Positions 8,639 to 17,407 of a DNA stretch of 64,000 nt are shown here, one piece after another. The stretch is taken from contig JAPFFF010000049.1 of assembly GCA_039105265.1 (NCBI GenBank), positions 1,137,501 through 1,201,500 on the forward strand, written 5' to 3'. Both the position numbers and the translations under genes were made by a program. How positions within the stretch are numbered: position 1 is the first letter of the stretch; each line of letters starts with the position of its first letter. The DNA comes from Tritrichomonas musculus. Taxonomy: Eukaryota; Parabasalia; Tritrichomonadida; Tritrichomonadidae. Under the pieces are notes generated by a model. It worked only from the letters and a program-made list of their open reading frames with translations, made no database searches and had not been told where the DNA came from.

Positions 8639-9898
8639 TTAAAGTCCAACTGAGTCAGAGTCTGAATGAAAATTTTCAGTTTGACATTTGGTTTGATTTT
8701 TGTAAAAGATAATTCCAAGAGCAAGAATCATGAGAATTAGTAATGGAATAGATACAGATAAACCTATTATTTTTGATACATTCTTTTGTTCATTATCTGA
8801 TGGAGAGAATTGATATGAGAAATTGAAAAGATAGGATTCAGAGAATTGATCTGATATAGTGAATTTAAAAGATGGTGAACGTGATGGACTAAATGTTGGT
8901 GAAAGAGATGGAGAAAATGATGGGCGGAATGTTGGTGAACGTGATGGTGAAATTGATGGAGATAAAGATGGAGATAAAGATGGGCTAAATGATGGGCGGA
9001 ATGTTGGTGAACGTGATGGTGAAAATGATGGGCTAAATGTTGGTGAACGTGATGGTGAAAGAGATGGTGTTTGAATTGGAGGATCTTTGAGATAGAATAA
9101 CCCACGTAATCCGAGAGCATTACGTTGAATAGTAATTAATAATGTTGTATCAATTGGTGAGAATGTTGGTGATTCATAAGCAATCAAAAAAGGTTTATTA
9201 TTTGGTAACATTTTTTCAGGAAAGAGATAATGTTCTGAATTCCATAAAAGATCACCTTGGTAAAAAGAATTTGAATTCGTAACAATTATCCAAAATTTAT
9301 AACCATAAAATGTTATCTTTTTGACTCCTTCTGAAGAATCAGAAACAAAGCATCTATGATATGGACTGTTCACATTTGATGGATCATCATCTTTATCTAA
9401 CCAATTTCCACTTACAATTTCCCAGTCATTACATGGAATATATTCAGCATTATCAGGTATTCCTTCAATTGCTGGAAATGATTTATTTCTTAAATATGCA
9501 ATACCTCGAAATAGGGTGCTTCTATGTTGTTGAACATTAATAATAATATTTGTTAGCATTAGGGGAAATTCATTTGATTCAAAGACAATTATCCAATCTT
9601 TTTCATCGTTGGAATATTCATTGATGAGATATTTTTGAGAATTCCATAAAAGTTCGGCCTCATCATGACGGGTAGAAATTTTTCCAATGATCCAAAATTT
9701 CCTGGCAGTAAATGATTGTTTAAGTGTTAAATTGTTTGTTGTTGCATAATTTGTCCAACATGATAAGTCATCATTTGGTATAACTGATTTCCATTCTCCA
9801 TTAACAATTTCCCAATCAAAACAAGAAATCCATTCAGCATCATCAGGTATTCCTTCAATTGATGGTCGATTAAAGAGTATCAAAAAGATAACGAACAT
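8639..9898 (-). CDS. Type I surface protein: two repeat domains, Ser-Pro stalk, TM anchor
   Basis: A 419-residue protein. Residues 1-16 (MFVIFLILFNRPSIEG) form a signal peptide. Two copies of a ~125-residue domain follow (about 16-140 and 143-270), each with IEGIPD[DN]AE, CxDWEIV, KFWII, LLWNS and RG[IL][AF]YL. Then comes a stalk of SPSFSPSRSPTF-type repeats (about 277-345), one TM helix near 374-398 and a short polar tail. The role is likely at the cell surface or on an enveloped particle, in adhesion or binding. The class-2 promoter is the same as for neighbouring element genes, so it belongs to the element's programme even if captured from a host surface-protein family. The repeat domain was not identified. 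Confidence 0.8.
   Translation of the reverse strand: MFVIFLILFNRPSIEGIPDDAEWISCFDWEIVNGEWKSVIPNDDLSCWTNYATTNNLTLKQSFTARKFWIIGKISTRHDEAELLWNSQKYLINEYSNDEKDWIIVFESNEFPLMLTNIIINVQQHRSTLFRGIAYLRNKSFPAIEGIPDNAEYIPCNDWEIVSGNWLDKDDDPSNVNSPYHRCFVSDSSEGVKKITFYGYKFWIIVTNSNSFYQGDLLWNSEHYLFPEKMLPNNKPFLIAYESPTFSPIDTTLLITIQRNALGLRGLFYLKDPPIQTPSLSPSRSPTFSPSFSPSRSPTFRPSFSPSLSPSLSPSISPSRSPTFRPSFSPSLSPTFSPSRSPSFKFTISDQFSESYLFNFSYQFSPSDNEQKNVSKIIGLSVSIPLLILMILALGIIFYKNQTKCQTENFHSDSDSVGL
8862..9074 (-). repeat. Degenerate tandem repeats encoding the Ser-Pro stalk
   Basis: Units of 12 and 24 bases encode SPSxSPTF/SPTFRPSF-like repeats. The array is the kind that changes length by slippage and unequal exchange. 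Confidence 0.75.
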
Positions 9899-9949
9899 TT
9901 AATAAAAATGAAAGCGGTTAAAACGGTTATGTCAGACCATTTTTTATTA
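9899..9949. promoter_or_regulatory. Bidirectional promoter between 9898(-) and 9950(+)
   Basis: The minus strand reads AACCGTTTTAACCGC, TTTCATTTTTATTAA, then the ATG. The plus strand reads GCGGTTAAAACGGTTATG, TCAGACCATTTTTTATTA, then the ATG. It shows that the start of the downstream gene is 9950, not the earlier in-frame ATG inside the promoter. Confidence 0.65.
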
Positions 9950-10189
9950 ATGAATCCTAACAAAGATGCACAACAACTCATGTTGGAAAAAGCATTGAAC
10001 GACATGACTCAAGGGGTTATGATGTTACAAAACTTTGCAGAGGAAAGTCGCGAATTTCGTGATCATTATATCGATTTTGTCAAAGCTCTCAAGGCGAAAA
10101 TGGCTGAAGTTATCACAAGTTTCAATAATTCTCAACCTGATTTGAAACAAAAATTGGAAGAATTAATTGAAATAATTAACAAAGGTTAA
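9950..10189 (+). CDS. Small helical protein, 79 residues
   Basis: Starting at MNPNKDAQQLMLEKAL, because the frame upstream runs through the promoter motif. The product is a charged amphipathic helix protein with no recognised family. It is convergent with 10210-10497. Confidence 0.6.
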   Translation: MNPNKDAQQLMLEKALNDMTQGVMMLQNFAEESREFRDHYIDFVKALKAKMAEVITSFNNSQPDLKQKLEELIEIINKG

Positions 10190-10209
10190 ATGAATAAAAA
10201 AATAATTTT

Positions 10210-10497
10210 TTACTCTTTCAATATTATTGATAATTTTATTTTTTTCGATGTGGTTGATTTTTTTTGTTCGATGAAGTTGATTAAGGTTTGAGTGTTTTGA
10301 ATTACTTCAGCTTTTTTGGATTCATATTTTTGTTTCTCTTTCTCTAATTCCTCTAGGAAACTTTCATAATCAGGATCATTCTTCAATTTCATAATCTCTA
10401 TATCTAATTCTTCAACAGTATGTATTTGTCTAATTAATTCATCAATTGAACTATTCAAATTTTCTTTGAGTAGATTCAAACTATGAGGAGGCAACAT
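10210..10497 (-). CDS. Small coiled-coil protein, 95 residues
   Basis: Heptad-rich (LNLLKENLNSSIDELIRQIH), ending in a basic Lys-rich tail. The ATG is preceded, reading the minus strand, by AACCGTTATTCATTTTTTTAA (class 2, in two pieces). It is divergent from 10536. Confidence 0.6.
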   Translation of the reverse strand: MLPPHSLNLLKENLNSSIDELIRQIHTVEELDIEIMKLKNDPDYESFLEELEKEKQKYESKKAEVIQNTQTLINFIEQKKSTTSKKIKLSIILKE

Positions 10498-10511
10498 TTA
10501 AAAAAATGAAT

Positions 10512-10535
10512 AACGGTTTTGACACTTCACTTTTT
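10512..10535 (+). promoter_or_regulatory. Class-1 promoter before 10536
   Basis: ACGGTTTTGACA, then CTTCACTTTTT, with the ATG immediately after. The initiator would lie only about 8 bases from the start codon, implying a very short leader. Confidence 0.65.
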
Positions 10536-10940
10536 ATGAAGAGAGTTCCTCAAGTTGTATTTCAGAATTTAATAGAGGACAAGAAAGATAAACTCAAAAA
10601 ATCAATGAGTGAATTCTATGATGCTATGAATCGTTTGGCTGAAGCAAAAGTAAAAGAGAAAGATATATATTTTTGTCAACGGTATAATGGTGAAGATTTA
10701 CGCAACTTAAGAATTCTCAAAAGAGATATCGAAGATATACAAATTGATTCAATTATTGGAGATCATGAAAAAAGAAGAACTAACCTTGAAACAGAAGAGA
10801 AATCAGCATGGAAAGAATATCAAGAATGTTTTGATCAATACAAAGTTCAAAAAAGAGCTTTAATAGCTGAAATGAGTTCTTTTCAAAAATTTCTAATGGA
10901 TGATGATGAGTCCATCCATGATTCAATATTAAACATTTGA
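10536..10940 (+). CDS. Small coiled-coil protein, 134 residues
   Basis: The start MKRVPQVVFQN was chosen because the longer frame from 10506 translates the promoter itself. The product is charged, with long helical stretches and a short acidic end (DDDESIHDSI). No family was recognised. Confidence 0.65.
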   Translation: MKRVPQVVFQNLIEDKKDKLKKSMSEFYDAMNRLAEAKVKEKDIYFCQRYNGEDLRNLRILKRDIEDIQIDSIIGDHEKRRTNLETEEKSAWKEYQECFDQYKVQKRALIAEMSSFQKFLMDDDESIHDSILNI

Positions 10941-10987
10941 ATTTAATTTATCTTTTTATTTTTTTTTATCCTCTTACAAAAACAAAA

Positions 10988-11695
10988 ATGATAGTAGAGC
11001 CAATAAATGAAAATTATGAATGGTTACAATATAATGAACATTTACGCATTATACGTTCAAAGAAAGATAATATGTTTCAAGCAAATAGTATAATTAGTGC
11101 TTGTCAATCAACAAAGAAAATTAAGAATTGGAATGAAAATAAACAAACAAAGGAGTTATTTCAATTTATTTCTGAGTCAGTCGGAATTCCGCCCGACCAA
11201 AAGTTATTAGAAAATCGACCAAATTTACCGAATAATTTGAAAGGAATTTATGTTCATAAATTATTAATAAATCATATAGCAATTTGGGCTTCACCTACTT
11301 ATTCATTTTTTGTTCTAAAATTATTAGATGAGTATTTTGAAAAACAAAGACTTGAACAAAAACCAAGATTAGTACCTAAAAATAGAGAATATGATTATAA
11401 ATTCTTAATTTGGTTAGAAGAATTAAAAGATAATCCAGAAAAAGTTAAATTACATTTAGTCAAACGTCATAAAGATTATTATCGTGATATCAAACCAAAA
11501 GAAAAAAATCAATGGTATTTCAAAGATAATATGCCAATAGCTATGACACCGAATAGAGATATAAAAGATATTATTCGTAAGAATTTTGGTACAAATGATG
11601 TTTCAATTTATGGTTCTATCATTACTGCTTCAAAAACATGTTTAGATAAATTAAAGAGGTTAATAGATGAATATATTAGTCATTATCAGGAATGA
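10988..11695 (+). CDS. KilA-N domain DNA-binding protein
   Basis: A 235-residue protein. Residues about 25-115 match the KilA-N pattern: NMFQANSIISAC, then KNWNENKQTKEL, then GIYVHKLLINHIAIWASPTY with the typical aliphatic-rich helix. KilA-N proteins are nucleic-acid-binding proteins of phages and large DNA viruses. The C-terminal half is basic and may be a second domain. The start at 10988 follows a T-rich run; the frame opening at 10937 adds a hydrophobic leader that overlaps this promoter. Its 3' end overlaps the convergent 11676-11891 gene by 20 bases. Confidence 0.82.
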   Translation: MIVEPINENYEWLQYNEHLRIIRSKKDNMFQANSIISACQSTKKIKNWNENKQTKELFQFISESVGIPPDQKLLENRPNLPNNLKGIYVHKLLINHIAIWASPTYSFFVLKLLDEYFEKQRLEQKPRLVPKNREYDYKFLIWLEELKDNPEKVKLHLVKRHKDYYRDIKPKEKNQWYFKDNMPIAMTPNRDIKDIIRKNFGTNDVSIYGSIITASKTCLDKLKRLIDEYISHYQE

Positions 11696-11891
11696 AATAT
11701 AAAAATTCTTCAAATTTTTGTTCAAAATGTTCTTGACTCATTCGATAATCTTCTTTTAGATCATGTAATGAACCATATTCTGATCCTCGATCTTTCCAAT
11801 AATAATATTTTTCTTCAAGTTCTTTAACACTTTTGAATGCTTCTTTAACTTCATCAAATGCTTTCTTTAATTGGTCAGACATTTTATTCAA
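11676..11891 (-). CDS. Small coiled-coil protein, 71 residues
   Basis: A charged helical protein opening MNKMSDQLKKAFDEVKEAF, with its terminus overlapping the KilA-N gene. The ATG lies in the divergent gap before PolB. A start at the second Met is possible. No family was recognised. Confidence 0.55.
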   Translation of the reverse strand: MNKMSDQLKKAFDEVKEAFKSVKELEEKYYYWKDRGSEYGSLHDLKEDYRMSQEHFEQKFEEFLYFIPDND

Positions 11892-11916
11892 CCTAAATAA
11901 ACATTTTCTTTTTAAT

Positions 11917-11962
11917 TAACGGTTTTGACAGACCATTATTTTTATTGTAAAAGAAAGTTAAC
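11917..11962 (+). promoter_or_regulatory. Class-1 promoter before polymerase
   Basis: TAACGGTTTTGACAGACC, then ATTATTTTTATTG, and the ATG about 15 bases later. Confidence 0.6.
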
Positions 11963-14900
11963 ATGACAACAACTATTAGAGCGAATCCTAACAGATTAAT
12001 GGAGATTTATAATCTCTTAACGAATGGTAAAGAAACGTTTAAAGAATTCTCTAAAAAGAATGGGGATCGGAGTAAAGAAATATTAAATGAGTATATTATA
12101 CAAAAAGTGAAAGAAAATGGTTATGATGGGAAATTGAATGGGGATTCAATATTTTGGTTCGTTAAAGGTTTAACTCATTCAAATCTCCCTCAATATTTAA
12201 ATCAACCTCCAGAACCAAAACCAGAAAAAGAATTTACTGAACCCCCACCAAAGATAATTGAACCAGAAAAATCAAATTTACGTGAAATCATAGAAAAAGC
12301 TCCGCCTAATGTACCTTTGAGAAAATTAATGCCCGTTAGTGAGCAAAATGTACCTTTGAGAAAATTAGTTCCACCGCATCCAGAGCCAAAATCAAATGAA
12401 TATGAACCAAAAAGAACAACTGATCCTTATTTCTTAAATATTCAGAATTCAATTAGACCTCATTCAAAAGATGATTCATTTATTCAATTCATGAAAATTA
12501 ATAATGAAAATGATCAAGATAGAATTGTTGATGGTTATATAAAAATGTTAAATGATTCACCAACTGATTGGAGAATTAATTTTGAACAATTAAATGATTA
12601 TGGTCGAAAGAAATTATTTCCATTCTTAAGAAAGAAATTTGAAAATGAAATAGGTGAATTAGCTGCAACAGAAAAATATAAATTATCTTATTCAGTTGGA
12701 GGTCAATGGCATTCTGTACCTTTAAATGGAAAAACTTATGAAGAATTATTAAAGAATTTAACAGAAGAGAATTTCATTTATCAAATTGAAAAGAATCCAG
12801 GTTGGGAATATGATTTAGAAGGTCAAAGATTACCTGAATTTTCATTATTTTCTCAAATCAAATTTAGTATATTAAAACATCCAAAACATAAAAATACAGT
12901 CGATGGAGGATTCTTTAAATATTTATTAAAACCTGGTTGTCCAAAAGTATTAATTGATTACCTCGTTCGATTACAAATATTTGATAGTTTAATTAATGAA
13001 AAGACAAAGAAAATAAAAGAAGAATTAAATGATTGTTGTTTCATTTATGCTTTACAACAAACTGGAAATTATTCAGAATCATTATTAAATCAAATTAGAT
13101 TAAGGATTCAAAATAGATATTTATCACAAAGTAGTATTAATCATTTATGTGAAGAATTTAATATTCATCTTAATTTAACTTATATTGATGATAATTCTGT
13201 TGCTCAAAAACAATCTGTACGTTCAATGGATAAAGGTAAAAGAAAAACATATATGGGTATACAAAAAGCTGAACCAGAACGAACTCATAAATTCAACGTA
13301 TATCAAAAACATTATTTCATCGAAGAAAAGACTCCATTTACATATTATTATATCAAAAATATTGAAAAGTTAGATGAAGACAAATATAATAAAGATTGGA
13401 TTACAGATCATTGGACAAAAGGTAGATCATTTATAACTTCTTCAAACTTGATTAGAGAATTATTTAAGAAAAATTATTTCATTCCAATTAATTATTCACA
13501 AGAACATTTATTACATTCAATATTTTATAATGAAATTGATCAAGATATTTCAAATACTACGTTAGAATATAAAGATGAATATTGTTGTAAATTAATTGAA
13601 CCAAAAACAAAAATAATCAAACAAGTAGAAACTTCTTATTGGTTTTGTGATTTTGAATCTGATACAAGTTCAAAAATTCATATTCCATTCTTATGTTGTT
13701 TACATTCATTAGATGGGAAAATTAAGAAAGAATTCTTAGGTGAAAAATGTAATATAAATCTTTTGAAATATTTACCTACTGATTCAATTTGTTATTTTCA
13801 TAATTTGGCTTATGATATTAGAATGATTTTACAAAACAATAATCAAAATATAAAAATATTATCATCAATTATTAAAGGAAATCAATGTTTTAATATGACT
13901 TTGAAATTTGAGAACAAAAAGATAACATTTAAAGATAGTTATCCAATTTTCTCTTGCAAGCTATCTAATCTACCATTAATGTTTAATATTCCTTGTGAAA
14001 AAGAAATTTTCCCATACAAATATTATACTTTTGAAAGATTAAGAACAAATAAAGGTCAAATTAATGAAGCAGGTAAAGAAGAAGATAAAACATGGACTGA
14101 ACAAGATTATCAATTATTTCGTTCAAATATTAACAAAATTAAGGGATGCCGTTTAAGTAATAATGAATTTGATATGTGGAAATATGCATTATTTTATTGT
14201 CATCAAGATGTTCGAATATTAAGAGAAAGTTTTGTTAAATTTAGACAAGGTTTCATTCAAGATTTCAAAATCGATCCATTCAAATATATTTCAATTTCTT
14301 CTTTAGCTAATGATGTATTTAATCATAAAGTTTATTATGATCATGATTTATATTCAGTAGGTGGAATTGTTAGGAAATTTTGTTCATATGCTGTTTATGG
14401 TGGTCGATGTATGACTGCTTATAACAAAAAGTGGCATATCACTGAAAAATTAGCAGATTTTGACGCAGTTAGTTTATATCCTTCAGCAATTCATAGATTA
14501 TATACCGTTCAAGGAAAACCAGTAGTAATATCCAAAATAGAATTAAATTATGAATTTTTATCAAAACAAGGTGCATATATAGTAGAAATTTTAGTTACTG
14601 GAATTCATAAACATTATCCATTTCCATTAATCGTTAAGAAAACAAAAGATGGTAACCTTAATGATGATAAATTCGATAAACCTTTCAAAATGATTGTCGA
14701 TAATATTTATTTAGAAGATCTCATTGAATTTCAAAAAATAGATTTCGAATTAATTAGAGGTTATTATTGGCCTGGAAAAAGAGAATATCATATCCAAAAA
14801 GAAATTCAAAAAATATTTGAGAAAAGATTAGAATATAAAAGTCAAGACAATCCTTTACAAAATTTATATAAATTAATTATGAATAGTTGTTATGGTAAAA

Positions 14901-15631
14901 CTATTGAAAGACCTATTGAAAAAGATTTTAAATACATTAATGATCAAGATACTTTAGATAATTATTGGATCAAAAATTATAACAAAATTGTTGAAGATAT
15001 TGAATTACAAAAAAATATGCATGCTGTTAGAATATTGAGACCAATTGATAAACATTTTAATTTTTCATTATTAGGTATTCATGTATTAAGTATGTCAAAA
15101 AGAATCATGAATGAAGTGATGTGTCTTGCATTTGATATTGGTTGCCATATTTATTATCAGGATACTGATTCAATGCATATTGAAATAAATGATTTACCAA
15201 AATTACAAAAAGCTTATAAAGAAAAATATAATCGAGAACTCATAGGTAAATATTTAGGTCAATTCCATTCAGATTTTCCAACAATAAATGGTCACAAAGA
15301 AATGCCAGAATCAATTGAATCATACTTTTTGATGAAAAAGATGTATATTGATAAGTTACAAGATTCTACAGGTGAAATTGATTATATGACTCGTGGGAAA
15401 GGATTAACTGAACAATCTATTAAATATGCTTATAAGAATGAATTTGATAATGATCCAATGAAATTATATAAATATTTATATGAAGGGAATCAACAAACAT
15501 TTGATCTTACAAAAGGTCAACCATGTTTCCAAATGAATAAAAATATGACTGTATCAACCTTAAATGAATTCAAAAGAAGAATATCAACACCATATAAAGA
15601 AGGAAAGAGAGAAAAATATTTTGAATATTAA
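11963..15631 (+). CDS. Protein-primed family B DNA polymerase (outer element)
   Basis: A 1222-residue polymerase, apparently whole. The exonuclease motifs are CDFESD (~561), YFHNLAYD (~611) and YCHQDVRI (~744); the polymerase motifs are DFDAVSLYPSA (~832), MNSCYGKT (~973) and YQDTDSMH (~1065). This is the Polinton/adenovirus-like pPolB that primes on a terminal protein. Residues about 350-460 hold DCCFIYAL and, roughly 90 residues later, KHYFIEE, a spacing like the D-C...H of OTU-type cysteine proteases. The N-terminus is Pro-rich (about 75-140). The inner element's polymerase has the same plan. Confidence 0.95.
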   Translation: MTTTIRANPNRLMEIYNLLTNGKETFKEFSKKNGDRSKEILNEYIIQKVKENGYDGKLNGDSIFWFVKGLTHSNLPQYLNQPPEPKPEKEFTEPPPKIIEPEKSNLREIIEKAPPNVPLRKLMPVSEQNVPLRKLVPPHPEPKSNEYEPKRTTDPYFLNIQNSIRPHSKDDSFIQFMKINNENDQDRIVDGYIKMLNDSPTDWRINFEQLNDYGRKKLFPFLRKKFENEIGELAATEKYKLSYSVGGQWHSVPLNGKTYEELLKNLTEENFIYQIEKNPGWEYDLEGQRLPEFSLFSQIKFSILKHPKHKNTVDGGFFKYLLKPGCPKVLIDYLVRLQIFDSLINEKTKKIKEELNDCCFIYALQQTGNYSESLLNQIRLRIQNRYLSQSSINHLCEEFNIHLNLTYIDDNSVAQKQSVRSMDKGKRKTYMGIQKAEPERTHKFNVYQKHYFIEEKTPFTYYYIKNIEKLDEDKYNKDWITDHWTKGRSFITSSNLIRELFKKNYFIPINYSQEHLLHSIFYNEIDQDISNTTLEYKDEYCCKLIEPKTKIIKQVETSYWFCDFESDTSSKIHIPFLCCLHSLDGKIKKEFLGEKCNINLLKYLPTDSICYFHNLAYDIRMILQNNNQNIKILSSIIKGNQCFNMTLKFENKKITFKDSYPIFSCKLSNLPLMFNIPCEKEIFPYKYYTFERLRTNKGQINEAGKEEDKTWTEQDYQLFRSNINKIKGCRLSNNEFDMWKYALFYCHQDVRILRESFVKFRQGFIQDFKIDPFKYISISSLANDVFNHKVYYDHDLYSVGGIVRKFCSYAVYGGRCMTAYNKKWHITEKLADFDAVSLYPSAIHRLYTVQGKPVVISKIELNYEFLSKQGAYIVEILVTGIHKHYPFPLIVKKTKDGNLNDDKFDKPFKMIVDNIYLEDLIEFQKIDFELIRGYYWPGKREYHIQKEIQKIFEKRLEYKSQDNPLQNLYKLIMNSCYGKTIERPIEKDFKYINDQDTLDNYWIKNYNKIVEDIELQKNMHAVRILRPIDKHFNFSLLGIHVLSMSKRIMNEVMCLAFDIGCHIYYQDTDSMHIEINDLPKLQKAYKEKYNRELIGKYLGQFHSDFPTINGHKEMPESIESYFLMKKMYIDKLQDSTGEIDYMTRGKGLTEQSIKYAYKNEFDNDPMKLYKYLYEGNQQTFDLTKGQPCFQMNKNMTVSTLNEFKRRISTPYKEGKREKYFEY

Positions 15632-15638
15632 TGATTGT

Positions 15639-15806
15639 TTACTTACCTAAACTTAACCAGAATTGCATCAGACCACCGCAAAGGTTGAGTAATTCAAGAA
15701 AGACAACAATCCATAAGCACCAACTTGGAGGTGGAGAATCACAGCAAGAATCACAACAACAATTATCATCGTGATCAATTCTTTCATCAATCAATGGTTC
15801 ACTCAT
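15639..15806 (-). CDS. Tiny membrane protein, Cys-rich (pair member A)
   Basis: 55 residues, opening MSEPLIDERID, then DNCCCDSCCDSPPPSWC, then LWIVVFLELLNLCGGLMQFW as a TM segment. It matches the divergent gene at 15855 in order: MS[ED]PLID, acidic stretch, Cys pair, Pro pair, Cys, LWI.VF, hydrophobic helix. The two are therefore paralogues back to back. It could be a small virion-membrane or viroporin-like protein (inference). Confidence 0.65.
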   Translation of the reverse strand: MSEPLIDERIDHDDNCCCDSCCDSPPPSWCLWIVVFLELLNLCGGLMQFWLSLGK

Positions 15807-15854
15807 TAATAAAAATGGTCCGTCAAAACCGATCTAACCGTTTTCATTTTTTCA
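15807..15854. promoter_or_regulatory. Bidirectional promoter of the tiny membrane pair
   Basis: The plus strand has AACCGTTTTCATTTTTTCA before the ATG (class 2). The minus strand has GGTTTTGACGGACCATTTTT before its ATG (class 1). Confidence 0.65.
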
Positions 15855-16025
15855 ATGTCGGATCCTCTAATTGACCTCTCTGCTTTGGAAAAAAATGATA
15901 ATCCCGATAATGAATATCATTGTTGTTCAGAACCTCCATCAAATTGCACTCTTTGGATTACTGTTTTTGCCGTGTGGATTTTGGCTATTATCTTATTTAT
16001 TTACATAATCTGGAAGCTAGAGTGA
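15855..16025 (+). CDS. Tiny membrane protein, Cys-rich (pair member B)
   Basis: 56 residues, opening MSDPLIDLSALEKNDN, then EYHCCSEPPSNC, then LWITVFAVWILAIILFIYII as one strong TM helix. It is a paralogue of the 15639-15806 product. The probable topology is a short acidic, Cys-containing N-terminus outside or in the virion, with one membrane span. Confidence 0.7.
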   Translation: MSDPLIDLSALEKNDNPDNEYHCCSEPPSNCTLWITVFAVWILAIILFIYIIWKLE

Positions 16026-16085
16026 TTTAATTAAACAATAACCGTTTTTTAATTTTTTTAATTTTTTATTTTGTCTCAAAAATAT

Positions 16086-16412
16086 ATGACAAAGACTAGG
16101 ATCCGTTGGAATACTCAAAAAGTGAGAGAAGAAATGGCTAAAGAAAATTGTATATTATTAGATGAATACAAAAGAGGAGATATTCGTATTCATTATTTAT
16201 ATGAAGGTAATGAATTTTCAGTAAGGTGGTCAGATTGGATGAAAAAAGATAGGCCATCAAGACCACATTTGAAAGGAGGAAATAGAAAAATAACAAAATC
16301 AAAGAGTTGTGATAACTTAAATAAAACTTTTGAAGATCCTGAAAATGGAGAAGAGGAAAATGAAAATGAAGAAGATTTTAATGAGATAGAAAATGAATTA
16401 CATCAAGAATGA
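16086..16412 (+). CDS. Hypothetical 108-residue protein, basic then acidic
   Basis: The first real ATG is at 16086. The N-terminal half is basic with aromatic residues (TKTRIRWNTQKV), the C-terminal third strongly acidic (EEENENEEDFNEIENE). The class-2-like AACCGTTTTTTAATTTTT lies upstream. Its end overlaps the next gene by 20 bases in another frame. Confidence 0.6.
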   Translation: MTKTRIRWNTQKVREEMAKENCILLDEYKRGDIRIHYLYEGNEFSVRWSDWMKKDRPSRPHLKGGNRKITKSKSCDNLNKTFEDPENGEEENENEEDFNEIENELHQE

Positions 16413-16641
16413 ACTCAAAGAAATTAATAATACGTTATTCTTAATATTGGAATGGAGATTTGCAAATTCACAAGAAATGAAAAATTATTGGATGAATGAA
16501 ATATTCAATAAATCAATTGGACTATTTGATCAAAGAATTGTTTTAAATTTAAGAATTGCTAATCAAATTGATACTCATTTCATTAATATGTTAGAGCAAT
16601 TTATATTAGAGAAGTTAGAACTGGAAATAGGTTTGATGTGA
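16393..16641 (+). CDS. Hypothetical 82-residue helical protein
   Basis: It opens MNYIKNELKEINNTLFLILEW and is helical with some aromatic residues. The overlapping start suggests it is read from the same transcript as the preceding gene, or from an initiator within it. No family was recognised. Confidence 0.5.
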   Translation: MNYIKNELKEINNTLFLILEWRFANSQEMKNYWMNEIFNKSIGLFDQRIVLNLRIANQIDTHFINMLEQFILEKLELEIGLM

Positions 16642-16670
16642 ACTTTTTCTAGAATTTTGCAAAATCAAAA

Positions 16671-16844
16671 ATGCCACCAAAAAGAACGAAAATGTCAAAA
16701 ATCCCGCCAGAATTATTGTATTTAATCGAAAAACAAATAAGAAAAAGAAGCAAACCAACACGAAAAACAACAACAACACCAAGAAAAGCGAGATCAAATA
16801 AAGGAATCAAAAGATCAGGAGTAAAAAGAACAAGAAAAAGATAA
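16671..16844 (+). CDS. Protamine-like basic protein, 57 residues
   Basis: It opens MPPKRTKMSKIPPELLYLIE and then is almost entirely Lys, Arg, Thr and Ser (KQIRKRSKPTRKTTTT...), ending VKRTRKR. Such size and composition match small DNA-condensing core proteins such as adenovirus mu/pVII-type peptides. It lies at the start of a run of basic DNA-binding genes. Confidence 0.6.
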   Translation: MPPKRTKMSKIPPELLYLIEKQIRKRSKPTRKTTTTPRKARSNKGIKRSGVKRTRKR

Positions 16845-16893
16845 AAAAAGAAATAATATTTTTATTTTTTGATAATTTAATGAAAAATCAAAA

Positions 16894-17367
16894 ATGGTTA
16901 GAACAAGAAAAGCAGTCACAATTCGTCAAGTAAATGAAGATTTGGCAAAAAAAATAGCAGCACCAGCAGCAAATGTATTAAATCAAGCAGGAGAAGCAAT
17001 GCAAGCAGCAGCTGATGTAGTAGCAGCAACAGCAGCTCCAAAGAAACCAAGAAGAAAGCCAAGATCAACAAAGTTAGACTTTTCCAATTATAATATTGAA
17101 CAACTTCGATGGGTTTGTTATCAGAAGAATATTCCATACGCTGAAACTGACGATGTTAAACAATTAATAAGTCGAATCAGATATTATGCAAACACTGGAC
17201 ATCGCCGTCCAGTCAAACCACCAAAACAAAGAAAACTAACGAAAAGTGGAAAAGAAAGATCACCCAGGAAAGATAAAGGACAAAAGAAAGGAGCATTGAA
17301 AAAAGATGGAACACCTAGAATGAAACCAGGACCAAAAAAAGGATATAAAAGAAGAACAAAGAATTAA
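16894..17367 (+). CDS. SAP-like, histone-H1-like basic core protein
   Basis: A 157-residue protein. An Ala-rich helix at about 22-50 precedes a SAP-type helix-loop-helix at about 66-98 (YNIEQLRWVCYQKNIPY...LISRIRYYA). The tail is rich in Lys, Pro and Gly (KPGPKKGYKRRTKN), like histone H1 and AT-hook tails. It probably packages or organises the element's DNA in the particle. Confidence 0.7.
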   Translation: MVRTRKAVTIRQVNEDLAKKIAAPAANVLNQAGEAMQAAADVVAATAAPKKPRRKPRSTKLDFSNYNIEQLRWVCYQKNIPYAETDDVKQLISRIRYYANTGHRRPVKPPKQRKLTKSGKERSPRKDKGQKKGALKKDGTPRMKPGPKKGYKRRTKN

Positions 17368-17407
17368 ATTTAAAAATTGAAATTCGATATTATTTTTGTA
17401 AGTAAAA

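Noticed and set aside
8767-9120. His/Leu-rich frame in the stalk region
   Set aside because: It is another frame of the Ser-Pro repeat region of the surface-protein gene; low complexity only.
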